A stretch of 64,000 bases of DNA from assembly GCA_950022495.1 (NCBI GenBank), contig CATLLJ010000002.1:1-64000 (forward strand), written 5' to 3'. This stretch comes from an uncultured bacterium (GTDB lineage Bacteria; Cyanobacteriota; Vampirovibrionia; Gastranaerophilales; Gastranaerophilaceae). The translations under genes were made by a program, and so were the position numbers. Below are positions 17,282-25,132 of the stretch, in pieces. The number at the start of each line of letters is the position of its first letter. The first letter of the stretch is position 1. The notes under the pieces are model-generated. The model did not search any database, had not been told where the DNA came from, and was given only the letters and a program-made list of their open reading frames with translations.

Positions 17282-18370
17282 CTAATTAATTTCATCTGCC
17301 TTTGCTAAGAATTCTAATAGGCTTACGACTTTTGTCTTTCTGTTTCCGGCTAAAAACAGACCTGCCTTTAACCCAACAATGCATGCCGGACAGGTTGTTA
17401 TGACGTAATCTGTATTAGTTTCAGAAATATTTTTTCCTTTTTTTGTCATTAGTTTTTTGGCTAAATTAGAATTTTTTATTGCGAAAGTTCCTGCCATTCC
17501 ACAGCAGCTATCATAATCCTTCATTTCGGTATATTCAACATTTTCACAGTTCCCTAAAATTTGGCTAAAGAAAGCATCGTTGCTAAGATGGCAGGGTTTG
17601 TGAAATGTAACCTTTATATTTTTATTAAATTTGAAATGTATTTTTTGCAGTGCTATTAAATTACCCCATGGATAAATTTCAACAGGCTCAGTATTAAAAT
17701 ATTTAGAATAGTCTTTAACAGTACTTTCGCAGCTTGCACAATCAGCAACAATATAATCACAATCAGTGCTTAAAAGTTTCAAATTATATTTTGCAGCCTG
17801 TTCAAATCTTTCCATATTGCCTTCAGACAAAAACGGAAGACCGCAGCAGTCAAAATCGGGGTCAATTATCTCTATATCTCTATTTTTAAAGATTTTATGA
17901 AGATAATTATCAGTTTTCGGACAAACTTGATTAACACAGCCTTTAAAATAAAGTACTTTCATCGTTGGATTTTTACTAACATTTTTTTTAGGTCTAAAGG
18001 GTTTTGATATCAACTTTCCAAACCTTATGAAATTTCCAAAAATAAAACTGCCGTGAAGAAATTTTACGATTTTACTAATAAAACATCCATTCATATATTC
18101 ATACTTTGCTGTGTTTAAAATCTGGCAGACATCAATTCCTGCAGAACAGGAATTATTACATTTACCGCACTTTAGACACATATCAATATATTTATTTATG
18201 TTTTTTGAAAGCTTTAAATCACCTTTTGTTACACCGTGCAGCATGATAAATTTACCCTTGCTGACAGCACATTCATTAGAACTTAGTTCAAATATAGGGC
18301 AGACATCCTGACAAAGTCCGCATTTTGAACATTTATTTAACTCGTTTTGAAAATCTTTCAACTTCTTCAT
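17282..18370 (-). CDS. Fe-S oxidoreductase (GlcF/HdrD-like)
   Basis: 362 residues. Two 4Fe-4S ferredoxin motifs are at the N-terminus (Cys 14, 17, 20, 24 and Cys 65, 68, 71, 75). Two CCG domains follow (FDCCGLPFLSEG and DSCCGMAGTFAIK), the arrangement of glycolate oxidase subunit GlcF, anaerobic glycerol-3-phosphate dehydrogenase GlpC and heterodisulfide reductase HdrD. It passes electrons from a partner flavoprotein. No flavin dehydrogenase gene (glcD-like) lies next to it, so the partner is encoded elsewhere or the function differs. gpsA at 21569 makes the same metabolite that GlpABC uses but is far away. A TGCTATGAT element 6 nt before the ATG suggests a leaderless message. Confidence 0.85.
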   Translation of the reverse strand: MKKLKDFQNELNKCSKCGLCQDVCPIFELSSNECAVSKGKFIMLHGVTKGDLKLSKNINKYIDMCLKCGKCNNSCSAGIDVCQILNTAKYEYMNGCFISKIVKFLHGSFIFGNFIRFGKLISKPFRPKKNVSKNPTMKVLYFKGCVNQVCPKTDNYLHKIFKNRDIEIIDPDFDCCGLPFLSEGNMERFEQAAKYNLKLLSTDCDYIVADCASCESTVKDYSKYFNTEPVEIYPWGNLIALQKIHFKFNKNIKVTFHKPCHLSNDAFFSQILGNCENVEYTEMKDYDSCCGMAGTFAIKNSNLAKKLMTKKGKNISETNTDYVITTCPACIVGLKAGLFLAGNRKTKVVSLLEFLAKADEIN

Positions 18371-18376
18371 ACAAAA

Positions 18377-18385
18377 ATCATAGCA
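18377..18385 (-). promoter_or_regulatory. extended -10 promoter 6 nt before ATG
   Basis: The minus strand reads TGCTATGAT, six bases TTTTGT, then ATG at 18370. No Shine-Dalgarno sequence is present. Confidence 0.5.
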
Positions 18386-18496
18386 TAAAGTAAGACCACA
18401 CTTATCTTCACAAATTTTAACATTTAAAAGAAAATACTAAATTTTTAAAGAAAAATGCCGACTATATGAATAATCTTAGTAAAAAAGGGTATAATT

Positions 18497-18784
18497 ATGG
18501 CAGATCAAAATTTTACATTCAATAGACCTTACAAACCATTTGGACTTAACGTAAAAGTTCCTGAACGAACTCTGCAGCAGGCTGGTGAAACTCTCGAAGG
18601 AATTATCTCAGCTCCTGCGACGCCATTATTCCAGTTTTTAGAGGAAAACAAAGAAGTTTTCAACGGTGATGTTGCGTTTGAAATTAACAAAACAACAGCC
18701 CAGAACTTTACTATCGGTTCTGCAATGAGAATTGAAAATGAAAAAGTAAACGGAATGCCTCCGCATTTTGATATGCACTTCTAA
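18497..18784 (+). CDS. small unknown protein
   Basis: 95 residues, no signal peptide, no cysteine. The N-terminus ADQNFTFNRPYKPFGLNVKV contains an aromatic-Phe-Gly segment reminiscent of the N-terminal motif found in other unknown proteins of this window, though the match is weak. The rest is predicted soluble. AAAAAAGGG lies 6 nt before the ATG, and TATAAT overlaps that spacer. No family recognised. Confidence 0.55.
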   Translation: MADQNFTFNRPYKPFGLNVKVPERTLQQAGETLEGIISAPATPLFQFLEENKEVFNGDVAFEINKTTAQNFTIGSAMRIENEKVNGMPPHFDMHF

Positions 18785-18877
18785 ATTTGTAAAAATTTTT
18801 AAATTTCCCCAACTGTATATTGTAAAAATTTTAATTTAGCAATAATAATATGTTATAAATAAAAGGGGAGATTTATT

Positions 18878-19267
18878 ATGAATGTAAAATCAATTATAAC
18901 AATCTTAGCAATTTTAATTATTCCGATTCTTGCTTTTTTCGGATTGACATTCCACAAAGATACGTCATTTGTTGCCGAAGCAAAAGGTAAACCGCAAATC
19001 ATAAAATTTTCTTCAACAATGTGCTTAGAGTGTAAAGAAGTTGAAAAAGTTTTCAAAGAAGTATTACCAAAATACAATGATAGAATTGTTTATACCGAAA
19101 TTATTGTTGATAATCGCAATGACATGAATAACAACATGATAAGAAAATACAATGTACAGCTTGTTCCAACAATTATCATGCTAAATTCAGACGGCACACA
19201 GTATAAACGAATTGAATCATCTATCCCTAAAGAACAACTTGAAACATATATTGAAGGTTTAAAATAA
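18878..19267 (+). CDS. thioredoxin-like protein, membrane anchored
   Basis: 129 residues. An N-terminal hydrophobic anchor (about 5-23) is followed by a short thioredoxin fold with the active site CLEC at Cys 49/52, in place of the usual CGPC, and the cis-Pro region VQLVPTIIML. It likely faces the periplasm and exchanges disulfides. The stop codon overlaps the start of the CcdA-like gene, so the two are co-translated, and the natural reading is that the CcdA-like protein keeps this thioredoxin reduced. GGGGAG precedes the ATG. Confidence 0.85.
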   Translation: MNVKSIITILAILIIPILAFFGLTFHKDTSFVAEAKGKPQIIKFSSTMCLECKEVEKVFKEVLPKYNDRIVYTEIIVDNRNDMNNNMIRKYNVQLVPTIIMLNSDGTQYKRIESSIPKEQLETYIEGLK

Positions 19268-19965
19268 TGGAAAACTTAACACAGCTTTTTTCTACCCAAA
19301 CAAGTATCTATCTATTATTTGGTGCAGCATTTTTAGGAGGTTTGATTTCATCAATTTCACCATGCTCACTGTCAATGCTGCCGCTAATTATAGGCTATAT
19401 CGGCGGATATTCTAACGAAAAACCTTTAAAAACACTATTACAAATGATTGTATTTGTAATAGGTACAGGTATCGTTTTTGCAGTAATCGGTGCAATCTGT
19501 GCAATTACAGGCAAAATATTCATCGGAAATCCATATTTCGCATTAATTGTTGCGTCCATCATTATGATTATGGGGTTAAAAATCCTCGGTGTAATCGAAT
19601 TTGATTTACCGGTTATGATTAAGGAAATCCCGCAAAATAAAATGCATAATGACTTTTTGTATCCTTTGATTTTAGGTGCAGTATTTGCTCTTATCGGGAC
19701 CCCTTGCTCAACTCCAATTTTAGCAAGTATCATGGCATTCGCTTCAATTTCGGCTAAAATAAGCAATGCAGTAATTATGCTTTTCTTATTCTCAATCGGT
19801 CAGGGACTAATTTTAATTATTGCAGGATTTGTAACTTCTAAAATTAAAACAAGCGAAAAATTCTACCAGCTTTCCGAAAAAATCATGAAATTCAGCGGAG
19901 TTTTATTAATACTTGTTTCATTATATATTTTTTATAAGATTTTTGGCGGAATCCTTGTAAAATAA
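19267..19965 (+). CDS. CcdA/DsbD-type transmembrane electron carrier
   Basis: 232 residues with six predicted membrane helices. The two redox cysteines of the CcdA family are present: C33 in ISPCSLSMLP and C147 in GTPCSTPILA. The family carries reducing power from cytoplasmic thioredoxin across the inner membrane. It overlaps the thioredoxin-like gene by one base (the shared A of TAATG), so both form one unit. No cytochrome c assembly gene is near, so a general periplasmic reductant role is more likely than a dedicated haem one. Confidence 0.88.
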   Translation: MENLTQLFSTQTSIYLLFGAAFLGGLISSISPCSLSMLPLIIGYIGGYSNEKPLKTLLQMIVFVIGTGIVFAVIGAICAITGKIFIGNPYFALIVASIIMIMGLKILGVIEFDLPVMIKEIPQNKMHNDFLYPLILGAVFALIGTPCSTPILASIMAFASISAKISNAVIMLFLFSIGQGLILIIAGFVTSKIKTSEKFYQLSEKIMKFSGVLLILVSLYIFYKIFGGILVK

Positions 19966-19977
19966 CCATTTATATTG

Positions 19978-20040
19978 TATATTATAAGGGAGTAAATGAC
20001 TTGGGATAAATTTATATTCAAGCTTTACTCCCATAATATA
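19978..20040 (+). other. hairpin and possible 19-codon leader ORF before ribH
   Basis: ATTATAAGGGAGTAAA and TTTACTCCCATAATAT can pair with a two-base bulge around a 27-nt loop. The same stretch contains a short ORF, ATG at 19996 to TAA at 20053-20055, with GGGAG in front of its start and its stop touching the AAGGAG of ribH. There is no T-tract, so it is not a normal terminator. The ORF is too short to prove coding. Confidence 0.35.
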
Positions 20041-20067
20041 TTCGGATATTTTTAAGGAGTAGGTATA

Positions 20068-20532
20068 ATGAAAACATTTGAAGGGCAATTAACAACAACA
20101 AACGAGGATAAATTTTGTATAATTGTTTCAAGATTTAATGACTTTATCGGTTCAAAACTTTTATCTGGAGCAGTTGATGAATTAAAAAGACACGGAGTTA
20201 ATCCTGATAATATTGATATAGTAAAAGTTCCGGGAGCATTTGAAATCCCTGTTATAGCCCAGAGATGTGCAAAATCAAACAAATATAGTGCAATTATTAC
20301 CCTTGGAGCGGTTATAAAAGGTTCAACACCGCACTTTGATTATGTTTCTGCAGAAGTTTCCAAAGGAGTTGCACAGGTTAGCCTTCAAACAGGTGTTCCT
20401 GTAATATTTGGAGTGCTGACAACAGATAATATAGAACAAGCAATTGAAAGAGCCGGAACAAAAGCCGGTAACAAAGGTTCTGACGCTGCAAAAACTGCAA
20501 TTGAAATGGCAAATTTGGTTAAATTAGTGTAA
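20068..20532 (+). CDS. ribH: 6,7-dimethyl-8-ribityllumazine synthase
   Basis: 154 residues, the full length of the family. It condenses the ribityl-pyrimidine with dihydroxybutanone phosphate, the step before riboflavin synthase, and usually forms a 60-subunit shell. Landmarks are [12 protein letters not shown] at 21-32, VPGAFEIP at 54-61, [14 protein letters not shown] with catalytic His 89, and [23 protein letters not shown] for phosphate binding. The start has AAGGAG. No other rib gene is in the window, and no FMN riboswitch sequence is visible upstream. Confidence 0.95.
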   Translation: MKTFEGQLTTTNEDKFCIIVSRFNDFIGSKLLSGAVDELKRHGVNPDNIDIVKVPGAFEIPVIAQRCAKSNKYSAIITLGAVIKGSTPHFDYVSAEVSKGVAQVSLQTGVPVIFGVLTTDNIEQAIERAGTKAGNKGSDAAKTAIEMANLVKLV

Positions 20533-20536
20533 TACG

Positions 20537-20558
20537 GAAAATCAGTTAACTGATTTTC
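20537..20558. repeat. perfect 22-nt palindrome before murQ
   Basis: Arms GAAAATCAGTT and AACTGATTTTC meet without a loop between the ribH stop and the AAAGGAG site of murQ. There is no T-tract after it. It could be an operator for a dimeric repressor, or a hairpin affecting read-through or stability. Confidence 0.5.
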
Positions 20559-20573
20559 GGAAAGGAGTCTGTT

Positions 20574-21467
20574 ATGGCAGAAGTGATTACCGAGTACAGA
20601 AACGAAAACACCAAAGATATTGATTTATTATCAACTATCGACATGGTTAGAAAGATGAATGAAGAAGATCTTATTGTTGCAAAAGTCGTAGGGGACGAAG
20701 CCGCTAATATCGCTGCAGCCATTGATATTATTGCAAAAGCTTTTAGAAAAGGCGGAAGATTGTTCTACTTTGGTGCCGGTACTTCAGGCAGACTCGGAAT
20801 TTTGGACGCTTCAGAATGTCCGCCGACATTTAGTGTCGACAGAGAAATGGTTCAAGGCATAATTGCAGGTGGTGAAAAAGCAATACTAAATGCAGCAGAA
20901 GGTGCTGAAGATAACTTTGAAGCAGGTAAAAATGACGCAAGTGTTATGACCGATAAAGATGTTTGCGTTGTAATTTCTGCAAGCGGAAATCCTAAATATT
21001 TACTTGGCGTTCTTGAAAAAGCTGATGAAATTGGAGCCGCAACAATTGCGATTACCTGCAACTCAAAAGGAAAAATTGCAGAAGATGCAGGACACGTTAT
21101 TTGTGCAGAAGTTGGACCTGAAGTCATTGCAGGTTCAAGCAGACTAAAAGCCGGTACTGCTCAAAAAATGATTTTAAATATGCTGTCAACAGGAGCAATG
21201 ATTAAAATCGGTAAAACTTACGAAAACTTTATGATTGACCTTAAAGCAGTTAACGAAAAACTAAAAGACCGAGCTATCAGAATAGTTTCACAAATTGCAG
21301 AAGTTTCTCACAGCGAAGCCCTTGCCGCATTATTAAAATGTGACTGGGAAATAAAAACTGCAATAGTTATGATTCAAATCAAAACAGATGTTGATAGTGC
21401 AAGATTAGAATTAAAAAAAGTCGGCGGAGTATTACGCAGAGTAATAAATAAAGAATCCGTTGTATAA
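20574..21467 (+). CDS. murQ: N-acetylmuramic acid 6-phosphate etherase
   Basis: 297 residues, the normal length. It cleaves the lactyl ether of MurNAc-6-phosphate to GlcNAc-6-phosphate and lactate during peptidoglycan recycling. The SIS domain signature is present: GGRLFYFGAGTSGRLGILDASECPPTFS, with catalytic Glu 81, and VCVVISASGNPKYLLGVLEKA. The C-terminal helical part (SHSEALAALLKCDWEIKTAIVM) is complete. No MurNAc kinase, PTS or AnmK gene lies beside it. AAAGGAG precedes the ATG. Confidence 0.93.
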   Translation: MAEVITEYRNENTKDIDLLSTIDMVRKMNEEDLIVAKVVGDEAANIAAAIDIIAKAFRKGGRLFYFGAGTSGRLGILDASECPPTFSVDREMVQGIIAGGEKAILNAAEGAEDNFEAGKNDASVMTDKDVCVVISASGNPKYLLGVLEKADEIGAATIAITCNSKGKIAEDAGHVICAEVGPEVIAGSSRLKAGTAQKMILNMLSTGAMIKIGKTYENFMIDLKAVNEKLKDRAIRIVSQIAEVSHSEALAALLKCDWEIKTAIVMIQIKTDVDSARLELKKVGGVLRRVINKESVV

Positions 21468-21477
21468 AATTCAAACA

Positions 21478-21516
21478 GAGCTTCATTGCCTCACGGACAT
21501 AGAAGCAATGAAGCTC
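21478..21516. terminator. hairpin after murQ
   Basis: GAGCTTCATTGC and GCAATGAAGCTC form a 12-bp perfect stem with a 15-nt loop, 11 nt after the murQ stop. The following sequence is AT-rich but lacks a clean T-run, so termination efficiency is uncertain. Confidence 0.55.
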
Positions 21517-21568
21517 ATAATAAATTTAGATTAAAACAAATTCCACTTAAGAGGAGGATAACAAAAGT

Positions 21569-22570
21569 ATGAAATTAACAGTTCTTGGAGCAGGATGTTG
21601 GGGGTTAACTTTAGCGTGGCTTTTAACAGATAATTTTGAAAATATAACAGTATGGGGCAGAGAACAGGATTTATCAGAAGATTTAATCAAAAACAAACAC
21701 TGTTCAAAACCTCTTGAAGTACAATTAGATAGTAAAGTTGAAATCACATCAGATTTATCAAAAGCAATCTCTAATGCAGATATTATCTTATCAGTTGTAG
21801 CAACATCCGGAACACGTGATGTTTGTGAAAACTTGAAAAAAGCAGGAATAAAACCTGAACAAATTCTTGTTAACGCATCAAAAGGTATTGAATTGCCGTC
21901 ATTGATGAGAATGTCAGAAGTTATTAAAGATGTTCTTCCTGAACAAAAATTAGTAATCCTGTCAGGTCCGACACTTGCAAAAGAAGTATTACAAGGAAAA
22001 CCAACCGCAGCTTGTGTAGCGTGTGAAGACATTGCAACTGCAGAATTTGTACAAAAAGCCTGCAACGTTCCAAACAAATTCAGACTTTATACAAACACCG
22101 ATGTTATCGGGGTTGAACTTGGCGGAAGTTTGAAAAACGTTATTGCAATTGCTTCAGGTTTTGCACACACAATGGGATTAGGCGACAACTGTTCAGGCTC
22201 GCTTTTAACACGCGGGATGGCTGAAATTGTTCGTGTAAGTATTCAACTTGGGGCAAACCCTTCAACTCTTTACGGACTTTCAGGTATGGGTGATTTGATT
22301 GCAACTTGTTCTTCACCTATGTCAAGAAATTACACAGTAGGTTCAATGCTTGCCCGCGGAAAGAAAATAAATGATATTCTTTCTGAACTTGGTTCTGTTG
22401 CAGAAGGTGTTAAAACATCTAAAGCAATTTGCGAGTTGGCTAAAAAACTGGACATTGAAGTTCCGGTTTCAAGTGCAATTTATGAAGCCGTTTACACTGA
22501 TATAACGCCGGAAGAATTATTATCAAAACTAATGAACAGAAAACTGAAAGAAGAAGAAAGATACGTATAA
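21569..22570 (+). CDS. gpsA: glycerol-3-phosphate dehydrogenase [NAD(P)+]
   Basis: 333 residues, full length. It reduces dihydroxyacetone phosphate to sn-glycerol-3-phosphate for phospholipid synthesis. The N-terminal nucleotide-binding motif GAGCWGLTLA is at 7-16. LSGPTLAKEVLQGKPTA contains the conserved SGP..A.EV, and the catalytic Lys lies in VELGGSLKNVIAIASG. TRGMAEIVR and LSGMGDLIATC are also typical. GGAGGA lies upstream. The stop shares one base with the start of the next gene. Confidence 0.95.
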   Translation: MKLTVLGAGCWGLTLAWLLTDNFENITVWGREQDLSEDLIKNKHCSKPLEVQLDSKVEITSDLSKAISNADIILSVVATSGTRDVCENLKKAGIKPEQILVNASKGIELPSLMRMSEVIKDVLPEQKLVILSGPTLAKEVLQGKPTAACVACEDIATAEFVQKACNVPNKFRLYTNTDVIGVELGGSLKNVIAIASGFAHTMGLGDNCSGSLLTRGMAEIVRVSIQLGANPSTLYGLSGMGDLIATCSSPMSRNYTVGSMLARGKKINDILSELGSVAEGVKTSKAICELAKKLDIEVPVSSAIYEAVYTDITPEELLSKLMNRKLKEEERYV

Positions 22571-23496
22571 TGAAATTTGCAGTTAGATATTTAAAAAATA
22601 CATATTATCCGCTAAATGTACCGGAAACAATCAAACTTGAAGACGGTCAAATGGTTATTGTAAGAACTGAAAAAGGGGAAGAAGCTCTTAAAGTTTTTAT
22701 TGTTAATTCTGAAATTGAACAAATTTGGAATAATTCAAAACATAAACCTGAGCCACTTCCTGTTATCAGAACTCTTTCACAAAGAGACTTACAAACCCTT
22801 GAAGACATAAAAAAAGAAGAGGTAGAAGCATTTTTTAAATGTCAGGCACTGGTAAAACAACATAAACTCGGAATGAATCTTGTTCAATGCCGTATAACTT
22901 TTGACAGACGCAAAATCACATTTTATTATACAGCACCTGAAAGAGTTGACTTTAGAGCACTTTTAAAAGATTTAACCCAAACATTCACAAGAGTCAGAAT
23001 CGACCTTCGTCATATCGGAGTTCGTGACGAAACCTCAATTTTAGAAGGTGTTGGAATTTGCGGACAACCATTCTGCTGTTCAAGTTTTTTAAGAAAATTT
23101 GCAACAATCAACGTAAAACTTGCAAAAGATCAAGGTATGCCGATTGCTCCAGGGAAAATTTCCGGCACCTGCGGAAGGCTTTTATGCTGTCTTACTTATG
23201 AATATTCAAATTATATTGATGCTGCAAAAGGCATGCCGCCGATTGGTTCATCTGTAATGACAACAGAAGGTTTGGGCAAAGTCTGCTATCTTCAATTTAT
23301 GAGCGGAAAAGTTGCGGTTAAAATGGAAGACGGTAAAACCAAAGAATTTGATAAAAACGATATTGAAATGGTTGATGCAGATGTTAACGTTGAGATTGAT
23401 GTTCCTGCAATAAATAATTACGCAGAAGAAGATTCGCAAAATATTGACATCCGCCAGCTTGAAGATGACAGAAACAGTTCAACAGGTAATATTTAA
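22570..23496 (+). CDS. ricT: PSP1 / RicT-type protein
   Basis: 308 residues. The PSP1 domain is complete: EVEAFFKCQALVKQHKLGMNLVQCRITFDRRKITFYYTAPERVDFRALLKDL, followed by RIDLRHIGVRDETSILEGVGICGQPFCCSSFL and KISGTCGRLLCCLTYEY. The cluster of cysteines is the one that binds Fe-S in the RicA/F/T (Y-complex) of Bacillus, which affects RNase Y mRNA processing. RicA and RicF are not in the window. The start overlaps gpsA by one base, so the pair is one operon. Confidence 0.88.
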   Translation: MKFAVRYLKNTYYPLNVPETIKLEDGQMVIVRTEKGEEALKVFIVNSEIEQIWNNSKHKPEPLPVIRTLSQRDLQTLEDIKKEEVEAFFKCQALVKQHKLGMNLVQCRITFDRRKITFYYTAPERVDFRALLKDLTQTFTRVRIDLRHIGVRDETSILEGVGICGQPFCCSSFLRKFATINVKLAKDQGMPIAPGKISGTCGRLLCCLTYEYSNYIDAAKGMPPIGSSVMTTEGLGKVCYLQFMSGKVAVKMEDGKTKEFDKNDIEMVDADVNVEIDVPAINNYAEEDSQNIDIRQLEDDRNSSTGNI

Positions 23497-23503
23497 AAAC
23501 GTA

Positions 23504-23785
23504 CTAATCGACTCTGGTAATAAAATCTACTTGTGCATCAGGAGTAATTCTGCTGTTGAGTTTTTGTAATAATTTTTCTAAATTTTCATCAGGAACATAT
23601 ACGTATAATGAACCGTCGCCAATCTGGAATTTTTTCTCGATTTTTTGAGCCTCAGCAGGCACAGTTGCATTTTTTACTGCATCAATAACAGTTTGTGACA
23701 ATGAATTTGAAGTTTTTCTCAAATTAAAAATTGCTCCAAAATTTGTATTTCTATCATAATTATTATTTACTGCCGGAATATTCAT
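23504..23785 (-). CDS. small unknown protein with N-terminal FG motif
   Basis: 93 residues. The first 18 are Asn-rich and end in NTNFGA (residues 14-18), the motif shared with three unrelated proteins at 39389-45663. The remainder is a small alpha/beta unit (VDAVKNATVPAEAQKIEKKF, then GSLYVYVPDENLEKLLQKLN). No signal peptide is present. The start has a GGGGGC-type site. It converges with ricT, 7 nt apart. Function unknown. Confidence 0.55.
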   Translation of the reverse strand: MNIPAVNNNYDRNTNFGAIFNLRKTSNSLSQTVIDAVKNATVPAEAQKIEKKFQIGDGSLYVYVPDENLEKLLQKLNSRITPDAQVDFITRVD

Positions 23786-23838
23786 TTTGCCCCCTTACGA
23801 TTTAGAGATTATAAAATATAAAAATAATATTTTTTGCT

Positions 23839-23880
23839 AAAAAAGAGAATGTTAAATAAAAAATTAACATCCTCTTTTTA
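23839..23880 (-). terminator. rpsF-ssb-rpsR operon terminator
   Basis: AAAGAG, ATGTTAA and the reverse TTAACAT, CTCTTT form an interrupted 14-bp stem with a T-rich tail on the minus strand, 23 nt after the rpsR stop. Confidence 0.75.
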
Positions 23881-23902
23881 AATTTTGTACTTCAACTAAA
23901 AA

Positions 23903-24130
23903 TTAGTCAAAAGTATAGCTGATAATAGCTGCTTCTCTAGCTCTTTTAATAGCTTTAGCAATCATTCTCTGGTGTTCAGCACAGTTACCTGTAATTCTGC
24001 GAGGAATGATTTTACCAGCTTCTGTTAAATATCTTTTTAATTTCGCAGCATCTTTGTAATCAATTGATTCAACTTTGTCTGCACAAAGACTACAATTTTT
24101 GCGTTTTTTCTTGTCATCTTGTCTTGCCAT
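23903..24130 (-). CDS. rpsR: 30S ribosomal protein S18
   Basis: 75 residues, basic. The family core is present: [60 protein letters not shown]. Four cysteines (C18, C21, C53 plus others nearby) suggest a zinc-binding C+ form. It is the last gene of the rpsF-ssb-rpsR set, the widespread order. Confidence 0.95.
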   Translation of the reverse strand: MARQDDKKKRKNCSLCADKVESIDYKDAAKLKRYLTEAGKIIPRRITGNCAEHQRMIAKAIKRAREAAIISYTFD

Positions 24131-24192
24131 TTTTCTTAATTTGCCTTTCTAGCCTTATATTTCTACTAAATTATTTTACTATAATATTCTTG

Positions 24193-24603
24193 TTAAAATG
24201 GAACTTCCTCATCGTCCATTAACACATCAGCTTCAGCTGCCGCAGGAGCTTCCATTTCTCCAAAAGTTAAGATGTCACCGTCTTCAGAAACACCTGATAC
24301 TGATGAAGATGCACCCATCAATTCGATAGTAGCAGCTTCAATTTCGTATACTTTTTTCTCAGTACCGTCATCCATCTTGCTGACACCGCATTGTAATCTG
24401 CCTTCAACAAGTACTTTTTGATTTTTTGAAAGATTAGATACCACTTCTTCAAGAGCTTGTCTTTTTGAGATAACTCTTATAAGAATTTCGTCCTGAGTAC
24501 CGATATTCATTACAAAAGAAGAAACTGCAACATTATTCGCTGTGAATCCTGTTTTTGGTTCTTTGTAAACTATACCTGTAACTACTGCTTTTGCTAATGT
24601 CAT
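24193..24603 (-). CDS. ssb: single-stranded DNA-binding protein
   Basis: 136 residues. The N-terminal OB-fold carries the strands AKAVVTGIVYKEPKTGF, VSSFVMNIGT and QKVLVEGRLQCGVS. A short Ala/Glu linker leads to the acidic tail DDEEVPF, which recruits repair and replication partners in bacterial SSBs. The core is divergent compared with E. coli SSB, but the operon place between rpsF and rpsR and the tail make the call safe. AAGGATAT precedes the start. Confidence 0.9.
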   Translation of the reverse strand: MTLAKAVVTGIVYKEPKTGFTANNVAVSSFVMNIGTQDEILIRVISKRQALEEVVSNLSKNQKVLVEGRLQCGVSKMDDGTEKKVYEIEAATIELMGASSSVSGVSEDGDILTFGEMEAPAAAEADVLMDDEEVPF

Positions 24604-24766
24604 TATTAGATATCCTTATTTCTATTCATTCTTACCGCCTGTCAAATCAAAGATTTGTACGCTCATTCATCTGCTCTTCATTCGCAACGGCGGTCATATA
24701 ATGTTTCGTTTTCAGATTGCCGGCTTATCGCCGCCAAATTCAGACTTCACACCGGTTTACGCGGTT
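24604..24766 (-). other. GC-richer structured gap between rpsF and ssb
   Basis: These 163 nt lie inside an operon where 10-30 nt would be usual. They are richer in G+C than the neighbours and contain pairing parts: ACCGCC with GGCGGT about 50 nt apart, the perfect hairpin CAAATC-TTT-GATTTG inside it, and GGCGGCGATAAGCCGGC. No ORF or promoter stands out. Confidence 0.45.
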
Positions 24767-25066
24767 CTATACTGAAGCTTTTTCTGAAACTTCCATAAAC
24801 ATTGTTCTTAAGATATTATCATTTAATCTTAATTGTCTTTTGAATTCAGCAATTTTTTCAGCAGGTAAAGAAAGAATGCTTGTTAAGAAATAACCATCTC
24901 TGAAATTTTGAATTTCGTAGGCTAATTTTTTTCTGCCAACTTTGTCAGTAGATTCAACAGAACCGCCGAATTCAACAATAATTGAAGAAATTTTTTCGAT
25001 TAATTTATCAACTTCTTCAGCATCTAAATTTGGTTTGAATATAGTCATTAATTCATATTTTTTCAT
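24767..25066 (-). CDS. rpsF: 30S ribosomal protein S6
   Basis: 99 residues, full length: MKKYELMTIFKPNLDAEEVD start, a central GRKKLAYEIQNFRDGYFL strand pair, and RLNDNILRTMFMEV near the end. It binds 16S rRNA together with S18. GGAGACAA precedes the ATG. It heads the rpsF-ssb-rpsR operon, with the unusual gap after it noted separately. Confidence 0.95.
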   Translation of the reverse strand: MKKYELMTIFKPNLDAEEVDKLIEKISSIIVEFGGSVESTDKVGRKKLAYEIQNFRDGYFLTSILSLPAEKIAEFKRQLRLNDNILRTMFMEVSEKASV

Positions 25067-25132
25067 TTTAATTTGTCTCCTTTTGCTATTTATGACTGTA
25101 ATAATAAAATCTTATCATAAAAAAAGAAATTA

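Noticed and set aside
20068-20073. FMN riboswitch for ribH
   Set aside because: None of the conserved RFN-element segments is visible in the 100 nt before ribH.
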